8,810 bases of DNA from an uncultured Clostridia bacterium (GCA_904501795.1 CAJGCK010000049.1:1-8810); one strand, 5' to 3'; positions 1 through 6,552 are shown, numbered from the stretch's first letter. Translations and numbers: made by a program. The notes: generated by a model not told the origin, from the sequence alone.

Positions 1-2
1 AA

Positions 3-845
3 AATTCAGAAAAAAAGGAATTATCCAATAAATTAAATGACTATTTAACAACTGAATGTAGGCTTAATATTCAAAAAATTGAAATGGAAGACAAATTTGA
101 TTATTTCGGAGATTTTGATGGATACTATGCGATAGTGTATTGTGATAATCTGACTCAATTTAGCTATGATGAGATGACAAGTATTTTATATTATGAAAAT
201 ATAGAAAATGTTACTATTAAGGAAGTAGTATGCCAAAGTTCCACTTATGATATAAATTTGGAAACAGTATACTTGAACGGAAAGAAAGTATATACAAAAG
301 AAGATTTAAAATGGGTTTCTTTGAAATGTGACCATATTTGGAGTGAATGGAAACAAGATGAACCATGTGGTATTTTTGAATATATACGTTGTACCATATG
401 TAATGAAGAAAAAGATTGGAGAACTGCTGTTAAACGTCATAACTATGATTCAAAGGGCATTTGTGTTGACTGCAAAGAAAAAGTGTACTATTTCCAAGAT
501 GAGATAAAAAATATTATACAAATACAATATTTTGATGTTGGTGAATATAATGGTGCTGGTCTTAGTGAAATAAAAATATTATTCAAAAATACTTCACAGA
601 AGGAAATAGAAGAAATCTATTTTGCAGTAAAAGCATATTATCGTAACGACAGTGATACACATGGGTGTAGTTATCCTTTAAATGTTATGCCTAATGCAGT
701 GGCTGGTAATGGTCATTATTGGGAACCCAATTGGCCATCTGATATGCGTAATGAAAAAATTTCTAGTATCATAATTACATACACTGACGGAACGAAAGTA
801 CGTATTTTTGATGATAATGTAAACTTAGCTTTTTGGGAAGAGTAG
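3..845 (+). CDS. Cysteine-rich zinc-ribbon-like protein of unknown function, 5'-truncated by the window edge
   Basis: The reading frame is open from base 3 without a stop. The first ATG (84) has no Shine-Dalgarno sequence and lies mid-frame, so the true start is almost certainly left of the window. Residues below count from that ATG. Residues 6-76 form an N-terminal domain with a Y-x-G-x-x-x-G start and a VYLNGKKVYTKEDL stretch, which recalls a domain common in Clostridia proteins that carry zinc ribbons. Residues 82-130 hold C82, C95, C103, C106, H119, C127 and C130. The C-H-x-W, R-C-x-x-C and C-x-x-C spacing fits a metal-binding ribbon module. Residues 158-247 look like a beta-rich domain (I-x-I-x-F-K-N-T-S, aromatic YW/W positions, I-x-Y-x-D-G-T) similar to FxLYD/DUF5780-type domains of Gram-positive surface or secreted proteins. 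The family recall is from memory. Secretion cannot be judged because the N-terminus is missing. The gene is A+T-richer than its neighbours (for example 17 G+C in 60 bases at 241-300). No function can be assigned. Confidence 0.75.
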   Translation, partial: NSEKKELSNKLNDYLTTECRLNIQKIEMEDKFDYFGDFDGYYAIVYCDNLTQFSYDEMTSILYYENIENVTIKEVVCQSSTYDINLETVYLNGKKVYTKEDLKWVSLKCDHIWSEWKQDEPCGIFEYIRCTICNEEKDWRTAVKRHNYDSKGICVDCKEKVYYFQDEIKNIIQIQYFDVGEYNGAGLSEIKILFKNTSQKEIEEIYFAVKAYYRNDSDTHGCSYPLNVMPNAVAGNGHYWEPNWPSDMRNEKISSIIITYTDGTKVRIFDDNVNLAFWEE

Positions 846-961
846 AATAGATAATAACAGTAAAATTTAGCGTGTTAAAGTTAAACATGGCACCTACAAA
901 TAATATTAATATATAAATATAGAAAATTGAGAGGACGGAAAGATTAAGAATTAAAGTGTAG

Positions 962-1008
962 CACACTATACTTTCAAATGAAAGTTGTGTGTTTTTGCAA
1001 AGCAAAAA
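962..1008. repeat. Two adjacent hairpins downstream of the truncated gene
   Basis: Positions 962-991 form an imperfect inverted repeat: CACAC (962-966) pairs with GTGTG (987-991), and ACTTTCA (970-976) pairs with TGAAAGT (979-985) across a two-base loop. It runs directly into a perfect second hairpin, TTTTTGC (992-998), AAA, GCAAAAA (1002-1008). The first stem followed by the T run at 992-996 could act as a terminator for the plus-strand gene ending at 845. The close packing with the next hairpin (1011-1039) could equally mark a small palindromic repeat element. The base pairing is read directly from the sequence; the role is inferred. Confidence 0.6.
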
Positions 1009-1010
1009 GG

Positions 1011-1041
1011 AAGACTAACGAAAATTTTTCGTTAGTCTTTT
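1011..1041. terminator. Bidirectional rho-independent terminator (sigG / upstream gene)
   Basis: AAGACTAACGAAAA (1011-1024) and TTTTCGTTAGTCTT (1026-1039) are perfect inverted complements, giving a stem of about 11-13 bp once a realistic loop is left. On the minus strand the hairpin is followed by CCTTTTTGC and would end the sigG transcript about 50 nt past its stop. On the plus strand it ends in TCTTTTAT and can stop reading from the left. Confidence 0.75.
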
Positions 1042-1091
1042 ATGCTATCTGAAAATCCCTAAGGGAAGAGCACATATGCCGTTGGCTTTTT

Positions 1092-1865
1092 TTAAGTTCT
1101 TATAAGCATTTTTATTTCTTTTAGCGCGTTTTTTTCTAGGCGAGAAACTTGCGCTTGTGAAACGCCCACTTCTTCTGAAATCTCGGTTTGAGTTTTTCCT
1201 TCGAAATATCGCAAGGAAATTATCTTTCGCTCTCTTTCCGAAAGGCGCGACATAGCGGTGTCAAGCGCTACTTTCTCCGTCCATTTTTCGTCGGTGTTTT
1301 TCTCGTCGCCGATTTGGTCCACAAGCAAAAGTTCATCACCCGATTTACTGTACACGGGGTCGAACAATGAAACCGTATCTGAAATAGCGTCTAACGCGTA
1401 TACCACTTCCGAAACGGCAACGTTCATTTCAAGCGCTATTTTTTCCATAGTGGCTTCTTCGTCGCGCTTTTCTATTTCCGTTCTTTTTTTAAGCGCCAAA
1501 TAGGCGGTATCTCTTATGCTTCTTGATATCCTAAGTGAATTTCCATCTCTTAAAAATCGTTTAATCTCCCCTATAATCAAAGGAACTGCGTAAGTTGAAA
1601 ATTTTACTTCGAAAGATAGGTCAAAATTATTTATAGCCTTAATTAAGCCTATACAACCTGCCTGAAAAACGTCGTCGAAATTAACTTTTTTCGCCCAAAA
1701 TCGTTTTATAACGGAAAGGACTAAGCGCATATTAGCCAAAGTAAAATGCTCTCTCGCCCACTCTTCACCGTTTGCTATACGCCTTAGCAAATCTATAGAC
1801 TGTTCTTCCGTTAGTCTTGGTAGACTACCCGTATCCACGCCACAAATTATAACTTTGTTACTCAT
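1092..1865 (-). CDS. sigG: RNA polymerase sporulation sigma factor SigG (sigma-G, late forespore)
   Basis: Sigma-70 family factor that directs core RNA polymerase to late forespore genes after engulfment. The 257 residues compare with about 260 in Bacillus subtilis. The N-terminal NKVxICGVDT (3-12) is characteristic of SigG, and residues 112-130 (RISRSIRDTAYLALKKR) match SigG rather than SigF. Region 2 includes DDVFQAGCIGL (64-74) and FSTYAVPLIIGEI (89-101). Region 4 carries the helix-turn-helix KTQTEISEEVGVSQAQVSRL (224-243). The ATG has a strong AGGAGGG ribosome site at 1869-1875. The gene follows sigE by 65 nt, the usual spoIIGA-sigE-sigG order. In B. subtilis sigG has its own sigma-F-type promoter. 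The gap here contains GTATA in the sense strand, but no convincing -10 partner, so I cannot name the promoter. By ungapped alignment, Leu43 sits where B. subtilis SigG has Asn45, a CsfB/Gin contact. Confidence 0.95.
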   Translation of the reverse strand: MSNKVIICGVDTGSLPRLTEEQSIDLLRRIANGEEWAREHFTLANMRLVLSVIKRFWAKKVNFDDVFQAGCIGLIKAINNFDLSFEVKFSTYAVPLIIGEIKRFLRDGNSLRISRSIRDTAYLALKKRTEIEKRDEEATMEKIALEMNVAVSEVVYALDAISDTVSLFDPVYSKSGDELLLVDQIGDEKNTDEKWTEKVALDTAMSRLSERERKIISLRYFEGKTQTEISEEVGVSQAQVSRLEKNALKEIKMLIRT

Positions 1866-1868
1866 AAA

Positions 1869-1875
1869 CCCTCCT
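1869..1875 (-). promoter_or_regulatory. Ribosome binding site of sigG
   Basis: The sense strand reads AGGAGGG three bases before the ATG. It is a near-consensus Shine-Dalgarno sequence and fixes the start of sigG at 1865. Confidence 0.75.
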
Positions 1876-1930
1876 ATGTAGAGAGCGTGGTTATACGAGT
1901 ATTGGCATAATTAAATTTTTTATACCCTTT

Positions 1931-2635
1931 TTACACCATTTTCGCAAACTCTTTTTTAAGGCGGGAAATAATTTTCTTTTCAAGTCTGCTTATGTAACTT
2001 TGTGAAATACCCATTTTGTCTGCGACTTCGCGTTGAGTAAGTTCTTCTTGGCCGTTGAGTCCGTATCTCATAAACATTATTTCTCTTTCCCTAGAAGACA
2101 GGCGTTTTAGCGAGTTTTTTAAAAGTTCCATTTCAACGCCGTTCTCTATTTTTTTATAAACGACGTCGTTATCCGTGCCCATAACGTCGCATAGCAATAG
2201 TTCGTTGCCTTCCCAATCGGTATTGAGCGGTTCGTTAAAAGACACTTCACTTTTAAGTTTGACCGTTCGGCGAAGGTGCATTAGTATTTCGTTTTCGATA
2301 CACCTTGACGCGTACGTGGCAAGTTTGATATTTTTTTCCGCATTGAACGAGTTAACGGCCTTTATAAGCCCTATAGTCCCAACTGAAATAAGGTCGTCTA
2401 AATCGACGTTGGTATTCTCGAAACGGCGGGCTATATAAACCACTAGCCGTAGATTGCGTTCTATAAGCTCGTCCCTGACGTTTTCACCCATTGATAAACG
2501 CTTTAACACGAGCGTTTCTTCTTCGGCGGAAAAGGGCTCGGGCAAGGTTTCGGCAGAGCCTACGTAATACAATAAATTTTCGTTTAAATTAAACAGCGAA
2601 ATAATCTTTTTGAGTTGTCGTTTTATAAGGTTCAT
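1931..2635 (-). CDS. sigE: RNA polymerase sporulation sigma factor SigE, made as pro-sigma-E (mother cell)
   Basis: First mother-cell sigma factor of sporulation. It is made as an inactive membrane-associated precursor and cut by SpoIIGA. The 234 residues compare with 239 in Bacillus subtilis, with near-identity through region 2: ERNLRLVVYIAR (59-70), DDLISVGTIGLIKAVNSF (80-97), LATYASRCIENEILM (105-119). It also keeps the signature EPLNTDWEGNELLL (135-148). The C-terminal helix-turn-helix is LTQREVADKMGISQSYISRL (199-218). The N-terminus is a basic, hydrophobic pro-sequence ending in LLYYVGSAETLP (21-32), which aligns with the B. subtilis cleavage region VYYIGGSEALP. The cut would leave about 23 residues behind, slightly fewer than the 27 of B. 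subtilis. The start lies inside the spoIIGA reading frame (47 nt overlap) with a strong ribosome site, so translation of protease and substrate is probably coupled. sigG follows 65 nt downstream. Confidence 0.96.
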   Translation of the reverse strand: MNLIKRQLKKIISLFNLNENLLYYVGSAETLPEPFSAEEETLVLKRLSMGENVRDELIERNLRLVVYIARRFENTNVDLDDLISVGTIGLIKAVNSFNAEKNIKLATYASRCIENEILMHLRRTVKLKSEVSFNEPLNTDWEGNELLLCDVMGTDNDVVYKKIENGVEMELLKNSLKRLSSREREIMFMRYGLNGQEELTQREVADKMGISQSYISRLEKKIISRLKKEFAKMV

Positions 2636-3422
2636 TTTCTCCCTCCAAAAGCGCGGGGTGTAAAATTACGTCGAACCAAGCGTTCTCCGTGCTTGCGTTC
2701 ACCCCTAGCGTAACGTTATTAATTTTATGCTCCTTGTTTGAAAAATATATCGTTAAACTTTCTATCTTTACTATTTTAAGACGTCCTTGTCCCGTAACCG
2801 TTGAACAGGTTAAATTTTTTGCTTCCAGTAACTGTTTAGGACTTAAAAATTTAAGCGCTTTTTTTACCGAACATATCACCACGGGTTTGTTTTCAAAAAA
2901 CAACGTGTTGCCCGTATCAATAAAACCTTTTAGTTTTATTTTTTCGCCGTTGGTCTCTATTTCGCAAGGGTATACTTGTTTGCTTATTAAAGACTGTACT
3001 TTTAGGTATGATAAAAGTTTTATAACGATTTTAAGGACTATATATACGGGCAAAACCATTAAACTTACAAGCACTTCGCTTGGGTTATTAACACCCAAAA
3101 GGTTTAATATCCCCGTTATGCTTCCGCCGACCGCAAAGGTTAGTGCAAAAAAGATTAGCGAAGATATATAATAACTTTTAAACGACGAAAAGTTTGTTGA
3201 AAGCAATACTAATAACAACCCGCAACAACACTTTAATAGCGTTAATAAAAGCGTATGAAGCTTTATTAACGGATAGGTTAGCGATATAACCGCGCCTAAA
3301 ACTGAACAAAGAAAAAGCCTACCCTTGCCAACACGTGTTTTCGTGAGCGCAAAAGTGGCTTTTAATAACAAAAAATCTATTAAGATATTGTCTATTAAAA
3401 CGTATTCTACGTAAACGGTCAT
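2589..3422 (-). CDS. spoIIGA: SpoIIGA, membrane aspartic protease that processes pro-sigma-E
   Basis: Sporulation protease of the division septum. It removes the pro-sequence of SigE in the mother cell after the forespore signal SpoIIR. The 277 residues compare with about 309 in Bacillus subtilis. The N-terminal half is a membrane domain with about five hydrophobic segments (roughly 4-25, 35-53, 55-77, 84-109, 117-138). The opening YVEYVLIDNILIDFLLL (4-20) resembles the family start. The cytosolic half carries the aspartic-protease motif FIDTGN (167-172), with Asp169 as the catalytic residue, followed by KPVVIC and later DVILHP (251-256). It lies 82 nt after hemW and overlaps sigE by 47 nt. 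Its own ribosome site is weak (GGGGGCG), although the start agrees with the family. An inverted repeat with a -10-like sequence lies just upstream (3431-3453), consistent with separate sporulation control. I see no hairpin terminator after hemW, so read-through is possible. Confidence 0.95.
   Translation of the reverse strand: MTVYVEYVLIDNILIDFLLLKATFALTKTRVGKGRLFLCSVLGAVISLTYPLIKLHTLLLTLLKCCCGLLLVLLSTNFSSFKSYYISSLIFFALTFAVGGSITGILNLLGVNNPSEVLVSLMVLPVYIVLKIVIKLLSYLKVQSLISKQVYPCEIETNGEKIKLKGFIDTGNTLFFENKPVVICSVKKALKFLSPKQLLEAKNLTCSTVTGQGRLKIVKIESLTIYFSNKEHKINNVTLGVNASTENAWFDVILHPALLEGENEPYKTTTQKDYFAV
2639..2646 (-). promoter_or_regulatory. Ribosome binding site of sigE inside spoIIGA
   Basis: The sense strand reads GGAGGGAG, with the GGAGG core six bases before the sigE ATG at 2635. 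It is embedded in the last codons of spoIIGA and supports the overlapping start. Confidence 0.75.
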
Positions 3423-3430
3423 AGCGCCCC

Positions 3431-3453
3431 CGTGTGCACAATATTAGCACACG
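3431..3453 (-). promoter_or_regulatory. Inverted repeat around a candidate -10 element upstream of spoIIGA
   Basis: CGTGTGC (3431-3437) and GCACACG (3447-3453) are a perfect 7-bp inverted repeat separated by nine bases. On the sense (minus) strand the repeat and spacer include TGCTAATAT, an extended -10-like sequence (TAATAT at 3441-3446). No good -35 box lies 17 bases upstream, as expected for an activator-dependent promoter; spoIIG of B. subtilis needs Spo0A. I found no clear Spo0A box (TGNCGAA). The repeat could be an operator, or a leader hairpin if transcription starts further upstream. Confidence 0.35.
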
Positions 3454-3504
3454 GCAAACACCTTATATTCCGTTTTTTTGATGTTTTATTAATTTTTTTG
3501 TAGA

Positions 3505-4617
3505 TTAACCCTTAATAAATTCCATTACAATTTGGTTTTGAACGTACATATATTCTGGTTTGATTTTTATTCTTCCGCCGTCTTGGTCTAAGTATTTTCC
3601 TTTCCTTTGAAGAGCCGTTTGATACTTTTCGACAAAGTTTACCTTAAATTTCTTTTCAAAATCTTTTAAGTCAAACCCCTTTTCTGTACGAAGGGCCAAC
3701 ATAATATATTCAAACTCGGCGTCGTCGCCTTCGATTTTATCTCGAGAAATTTCGGGGTTTTTGTTGTATATAACCGCGTTTACGTATTCGTCTATTTTGA
3801 AAGTATTAGTAAATCTTTCTCCGTTTATGAACGAACTTGCAGATACGCCAACGCCTATATATTCCCCTCTCTCCCAGTAATTTAAGTTATGCCGAGATTG
3901 ATATCCGTCCTTTGCAAAGTTTGAAATTTCGTATCGATGAAAGCCTTGTTCTTTCAAAAATTCTACCATATCGGCGTATATGTCGGCAACTTCATCGTCA
4001 GAAAGTAGTTTGCCGTTTAGATAGTCGCTATAAATAGGCGTGCCGACTTCTGGTGTTAACGCGTACATTGAAAGATGTGAAACACCACCCTTGATTGCCA
4101 GCGTTGCTGTTTTTTTAACTTGCTCTTTGGTTTGGTCTTCTAAACCGATTAGTATATCCGCGCTTACGTTTTGACCTTTAAGTATCGATAAAGTCGTTAA
4201 AAAGTCTTTTGCCGTATGAACGCGGTTTAATTTTTTTAGTTGGTCGTCATAGCCCGTTTGCAGTCCCACACTAAAACGGTTTATGCCTACTGCTAGGTAG
4301 TCTTTGACCTTTTGCTCCGTTATAGTGCCGGGGTTTATTTCTATGGTGATTTCGGCGCGTTCTTTAAGGTTAAAATGTTTTTTTACTTGACGTATTGCAC
4401 CGACTATAAACTTAGAATCCACCACGCTAGGCGTTCCACCGCCGATATACACGGTGTCGAAAGTTTTGTCTTTAAGTTGTTTTGCCCTGCCTTCTATCTC
4501 GCGGTATAAACAAGCAAAATAACTTTCCGTTTTGCCTATCTCTTTCGGGTAAGAAGCAAAATCACAATAAGTACATTTTTGTTTGCAAAAAGGCACGTGA
4601 ATATATATTCCCGCCAT
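3505..4617 (-). CDS. hemW: HemW-type haem chaperone / radical SAM protein (HemN-like)
   Basis: Radical-SAM protein related to coproporphyrinogen oxidase HemN. Characterised HemW proteins bind haem and pass it to target proteins rather than oxidising coproporphyrinogen. The 370 residues are typical of HemW and shorter than true HemN. The 4Fe-4S motif is IHVPFCKQKCTYCDF, with Cys11, Cys15 and Cys18. GGGTPS (59-64) and EINPGT (93-98) are SAM-domain motifs, and the HemW haem-binding motif HNxxY is present as HNLNYW (243-248). The loop usually written GxGAHSF/Y reads GVSASSF (257-263) here, so its conserved His is Ser. The ribosome site AAGGAG (4623-4628) lies six bases before the ATG. The gene follows lepA by 25 nt, the usual lepA-hemW pair, and is probably co-transcribed. 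Older databases may call it oxygen-independent coproporphyrinogen oxidase. Confidence 0.93.
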   Translation of the reverse strand: MAGIYIHVPFCKQKCTYCDFASYPKEIGKTESYFACLYREIEGRAKQLKDKTFDTVYIGGGTPSVVDSKFIVGAIRQVKKHFNLKERAEITIEINPGTITEQKVKDYLAVGINRFSVGLQTGYDDQLKKLNRVHTAKDFLTTLSILKGQNVSADILIGLEDQTKEQVKKTATLAIKGGVSHLSMYALTPEVGTPIYSDYLNGKLLSDDEVADIYADMVEFLKEQGFHRYEISNFAKDGYQSRHNLNYWERGEYIGVGVSASSFINGERFTNTFKIDEYVNAVIYNKNPEISRDKIEGDDAEFEYIMLALRTEKGFDLKDFEKKFKVNFVEKYQTALQRKGKYLDQDGGRIKIKPEYMYVQNQIVMEFIKG

Positions 4618-4642
4618 AATTACTCCTTATAATTTATTGCAA

Positions 4643-6454
4643 TTATCTATCGTTGTCCGTTTTAAGAATTGATATAAACGCTTCGGACGGTATTTCTACC
4701 GAACCGATAGAACGCATTTTCTTTTTGCCTTCTTTTTGCTTTTCAAGAAGTTTTTTCTTTCTAGTAACGTCACCGCCGTAACATTTTGCTAAAACGTCTT
4801 TTCTAAACGCTTTAACCGTTTCTCTTGCGATTATTTTCCCGCCGATCGCCGCTTGAATAGGAATTTCAAACATTTGACGCGGAATTACTTCTTTTAGTTT
4901 TTCCGCTATTTGACGGCCACGTTCGTACGCCTTATCCTTATGGACTATAATCGATAGCGCGTCACATATCTCGCCGTTTAGCATCATATCCATTTTAACT
5001 AGTTGACTTCTTTGGTACCCACACGGCTCGTAGTCGAACGACGCGTATCCCTTAGTCCTAGATTTTAGGCTGTCGAAAAAGTCGTATATTATTTCGTTTA
5101 ACGGTAATACGTATTTTAGTTCTACCCTGGTTTTATCAAGGTAAACCATATCTTTATACACGCCACGCTTGTATTGACAAAGTTCCATTATCGGCCCAAC
5201 GTATTCAGGGGGCGTAAATATGCTAGCCTTTATTATAGGCTCTTCCATATAATCTATTTCGGTTGTGGGCGGGAGTCTTGACGGGTTTTCTACCGAAAAT
5301 TCCGTTCCGTCCGTTTTATAGACCTTGTAAGAAACCGACGGCGCGGTAGTAATTATCTCTAAATCAAACTCTCTCTCGATACGTTCTTGAATAACGTCCA
5401 TGTGTAAAAGCCCTAAAAATCCACATCTAAACCCAAACCCAAGCGCCGCGGAATTATCTGGTTCTATAGAGAGCGCAGCGTCGTTTAATTTAAGTTTTAA
5501 CAACGCGTCTTTTAAGTCGTTAAACTTACTGCCGTCTAGTGGGAATACTCCTGAGAACACCATAGGAAGCGCCTTTTTATATCCGTCAAGCGGAGCGCTT
5601 GCAGGGCGTGAAACTTCAGTTATCGTATCACCCACCGCGGTGTCTTCTATACTCTTTATACTTGCAGCAATATACCCAACTTCACCAGCGGAAAGGATTC
5701 CTTTCGGCGTCATTTTTGGCGAAAACACGCCCACTTCAGTCACGTCGAACTGTTTGTTTGACATAAACGTTTTAATTCTAGTGCCTACTTTAACCGTTCC
5801 GTCCACTATCCTAACGAAACATATAACGCCTTTAAAATTATCGTAATAACTATCGAAAATAAGCGCTTTTAAGGGAGCTGTTTCATCACCCGTAGGCGCA
5901 GGAACGCATTTTACGACTTGCTCTAAAACGTCTTCTACGTTAAGCCCTGTTTTTGCCGAAATTCTGGGCGCGTCTTCGGCTTCTATCCCCAAAATTTCTT
6001 CTAGTTCTAACACTGCTTGTTCGGGGCGTGCGGACGGCAAATCCATCTTGTTGATAACGGGCAAAATTTCTAAGTCGTTATCTATTGCAAGATAGGCGTT
6101 CGCAAGCGTTTGTGCTTGAACGCCTTGGGTACTGTCCACGATTAAAATCGCGCCTTCGCACGCTTTTAACGACCGAGAAACTTCGTAAGTAAAGTCTACG
6201 TGACCGGGGGTATCTATTAAGTTTAAAACGTATTCGTTTCCGTCTTTCGCGTGATAAAACATCCTAACGGGAGTGAGTTTAATGGTAATTCCCCTTTCAC
6301 GCTCTAAGTCCATAGAGTCTAAAAGTTGGTCTTCCATATCACGCTCGGATACCTGACCCGTTTTTTCCATTAGCCTATCCGCCAAGGTAGATTTACCATG
6401 GTCGATATGCGCTACTATGCAGAAATTTCGTATTTTACTTTTATCAATTGACAT
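4643..6454 (-). CDS. lepA: Elongation factor 4 (LepA), ribosome back-translocase GTPase
   Basis: Translational GTPase that binds the 70S ribosome and affects translocation or initiation quality, mainly under stress. The 603 residues are full length. The G domain shows the P-loop AHIDHGKST (15-23), switch I RERGIT, DTPGH (81-85, His85 as the catalytic His), NKMD (135-138) and SAK for G5. The EF-G-like middle domains include the family block ALGFGFRCGFLGLLHMD. The LepA-specific C-terminal domain has YGGDVTRKKKLLEKQKEGKK (559-578). One small departure is KLTPVRM after switch I, where B. subtilis LepA has KLNAVQL. The ribosome site is weak (AAGGGAA, 6458-6464). A good sigma-A promoter lies at 6504-6532. 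It is the first gene of the minus-strand run lepA-hemW-spoIIGA-sigE-sigG. Confidence 0.97.
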   Translation of the reverse strand: MSIDKSKIRNFCIVAHIDHGKSTLADRLMEKTGQVSERDMEDQLLDSMDLERERGITIKLTPVRMFYHAKDGNEYVLNLIDTPGHVDFTYEVSRSLKACEGAILIVDSTQGVQAQTLANAYLAIDNDLEILPVINKMDLPSARPEQAVLELEEILGIEAEDAPRISAKTGLNVEDVLEQVVKCVPAPTGDETAPLKALIFDSYYDNFKGVICFVRIVDGTVKVGTRIKTFMSNKQFDVTEVGVFSPKMTPKGILSAGEVGYIAASIKSIEDTAVGDTITEVSRPASAPLDGYKKALPMVFSGVFPLDGSKFNDLKDALLKLKLNDAALSIEPDNSAALGFGFRCGFLGLLHMDVIQERIEREFDLEIITTAPSVSYKVYKTDGTEFSVENPSRLPPTTEIDYMEEPIIKASIFTPPEYVGPIMELCQYKRGVYKDMVYLDKTRVELKYVLPLNEIIYDFFDSLKSRTKGYASFDYEPCGYQRSQLVKMDMMLNGEICDALSIIVHKDKAYERGRQIAEKLKEVIPRQMFEIPIQAAIGGKIIARETVKAFRKDVLAKCYGGDVTRKKKLLEKQKEGKKKMRSIGSVEIPSEAFISILKTDNDR

Positions 6455-6484
6455 AGTTTCCCTTTTTGTTTTATAATGTTTGCG

Positions 6485-6513
6485 TTATAATATTTATGAA
6501 ATAAGTATATAAT
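6485..6513 (+). promoter_or_regulatory. Candidate promoter of the glycerophosphodiester phosphodiesterase gene
   Basis: A perfect -10 TATAAT lies at 6508-6513, about 40 bases before the ATG. The sequence 17 bases upstream (TTATAA, 6485-6490) is a poor -35 box. The element overlaps the -10 box of the divergent lepA promoter by two bases, so the two promoters may compete. Confidence 0.4.
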
Positions 6514-6532
6514 ATCTCGTAGTTTTTTGCAA
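6504..6532 (-). promoter_or_regulatory. Sigma-A type promoter of lepA
   Basis: On the minus strand TTGCAA (6527-6532) is followed after exactly 17 bases by TATACT (6504-6509). Four of six -35 positions and five of six -10 positions match the consensus. Transcription would start near 6497, leaving a leader of about 40 nt before lepA. Confidence 0.65.
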
Positions 6533-6552
6533 GTTTTTATAGGAGAAAAGTT

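Noticed and set aside
775..1005. Minus-strand frame of 76 codons
   Set aside because: It overlaps the end of the plus-strand gene and the hairpin block, has no ribosome site, and its product is only a hydrophobic low-complexity reading of A+T-rich DNA.
1056..1066. TCCCTAAGGGA palindrome
   Set aside because: Five base pairs around one base is too short to call a functional site alone, although it may belong with the neighbouring hairpins.
1078..1093. GCCGTTGGC followed by seven T as a further terminator
   Set aside because: The stem is only three base pairs, and it faces into sigG on the wrong strand.
2689..3171. Plus-strand frame of 160 codons opposite spoIIGA
   Set aside because: It is antisense to the SpoIIGA protease and membrane domains, with no ribosome site or recognisable domain.
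3454..3504. Spo0A boxes upstream of spoIIGA
   Set aside because: Searched by eye on both strands for TGNCGAA. The closest stretch, TTTGCCGTG, matches too few positions to claim.
5400..5846. Plus-strand frame of 148 codons opposite lepA
   Set aside because: It lies entirely antisense to a highly conserved part of lepA, and its Ser/Pro-rich product resembles no family. It is a shadow of the real gene.
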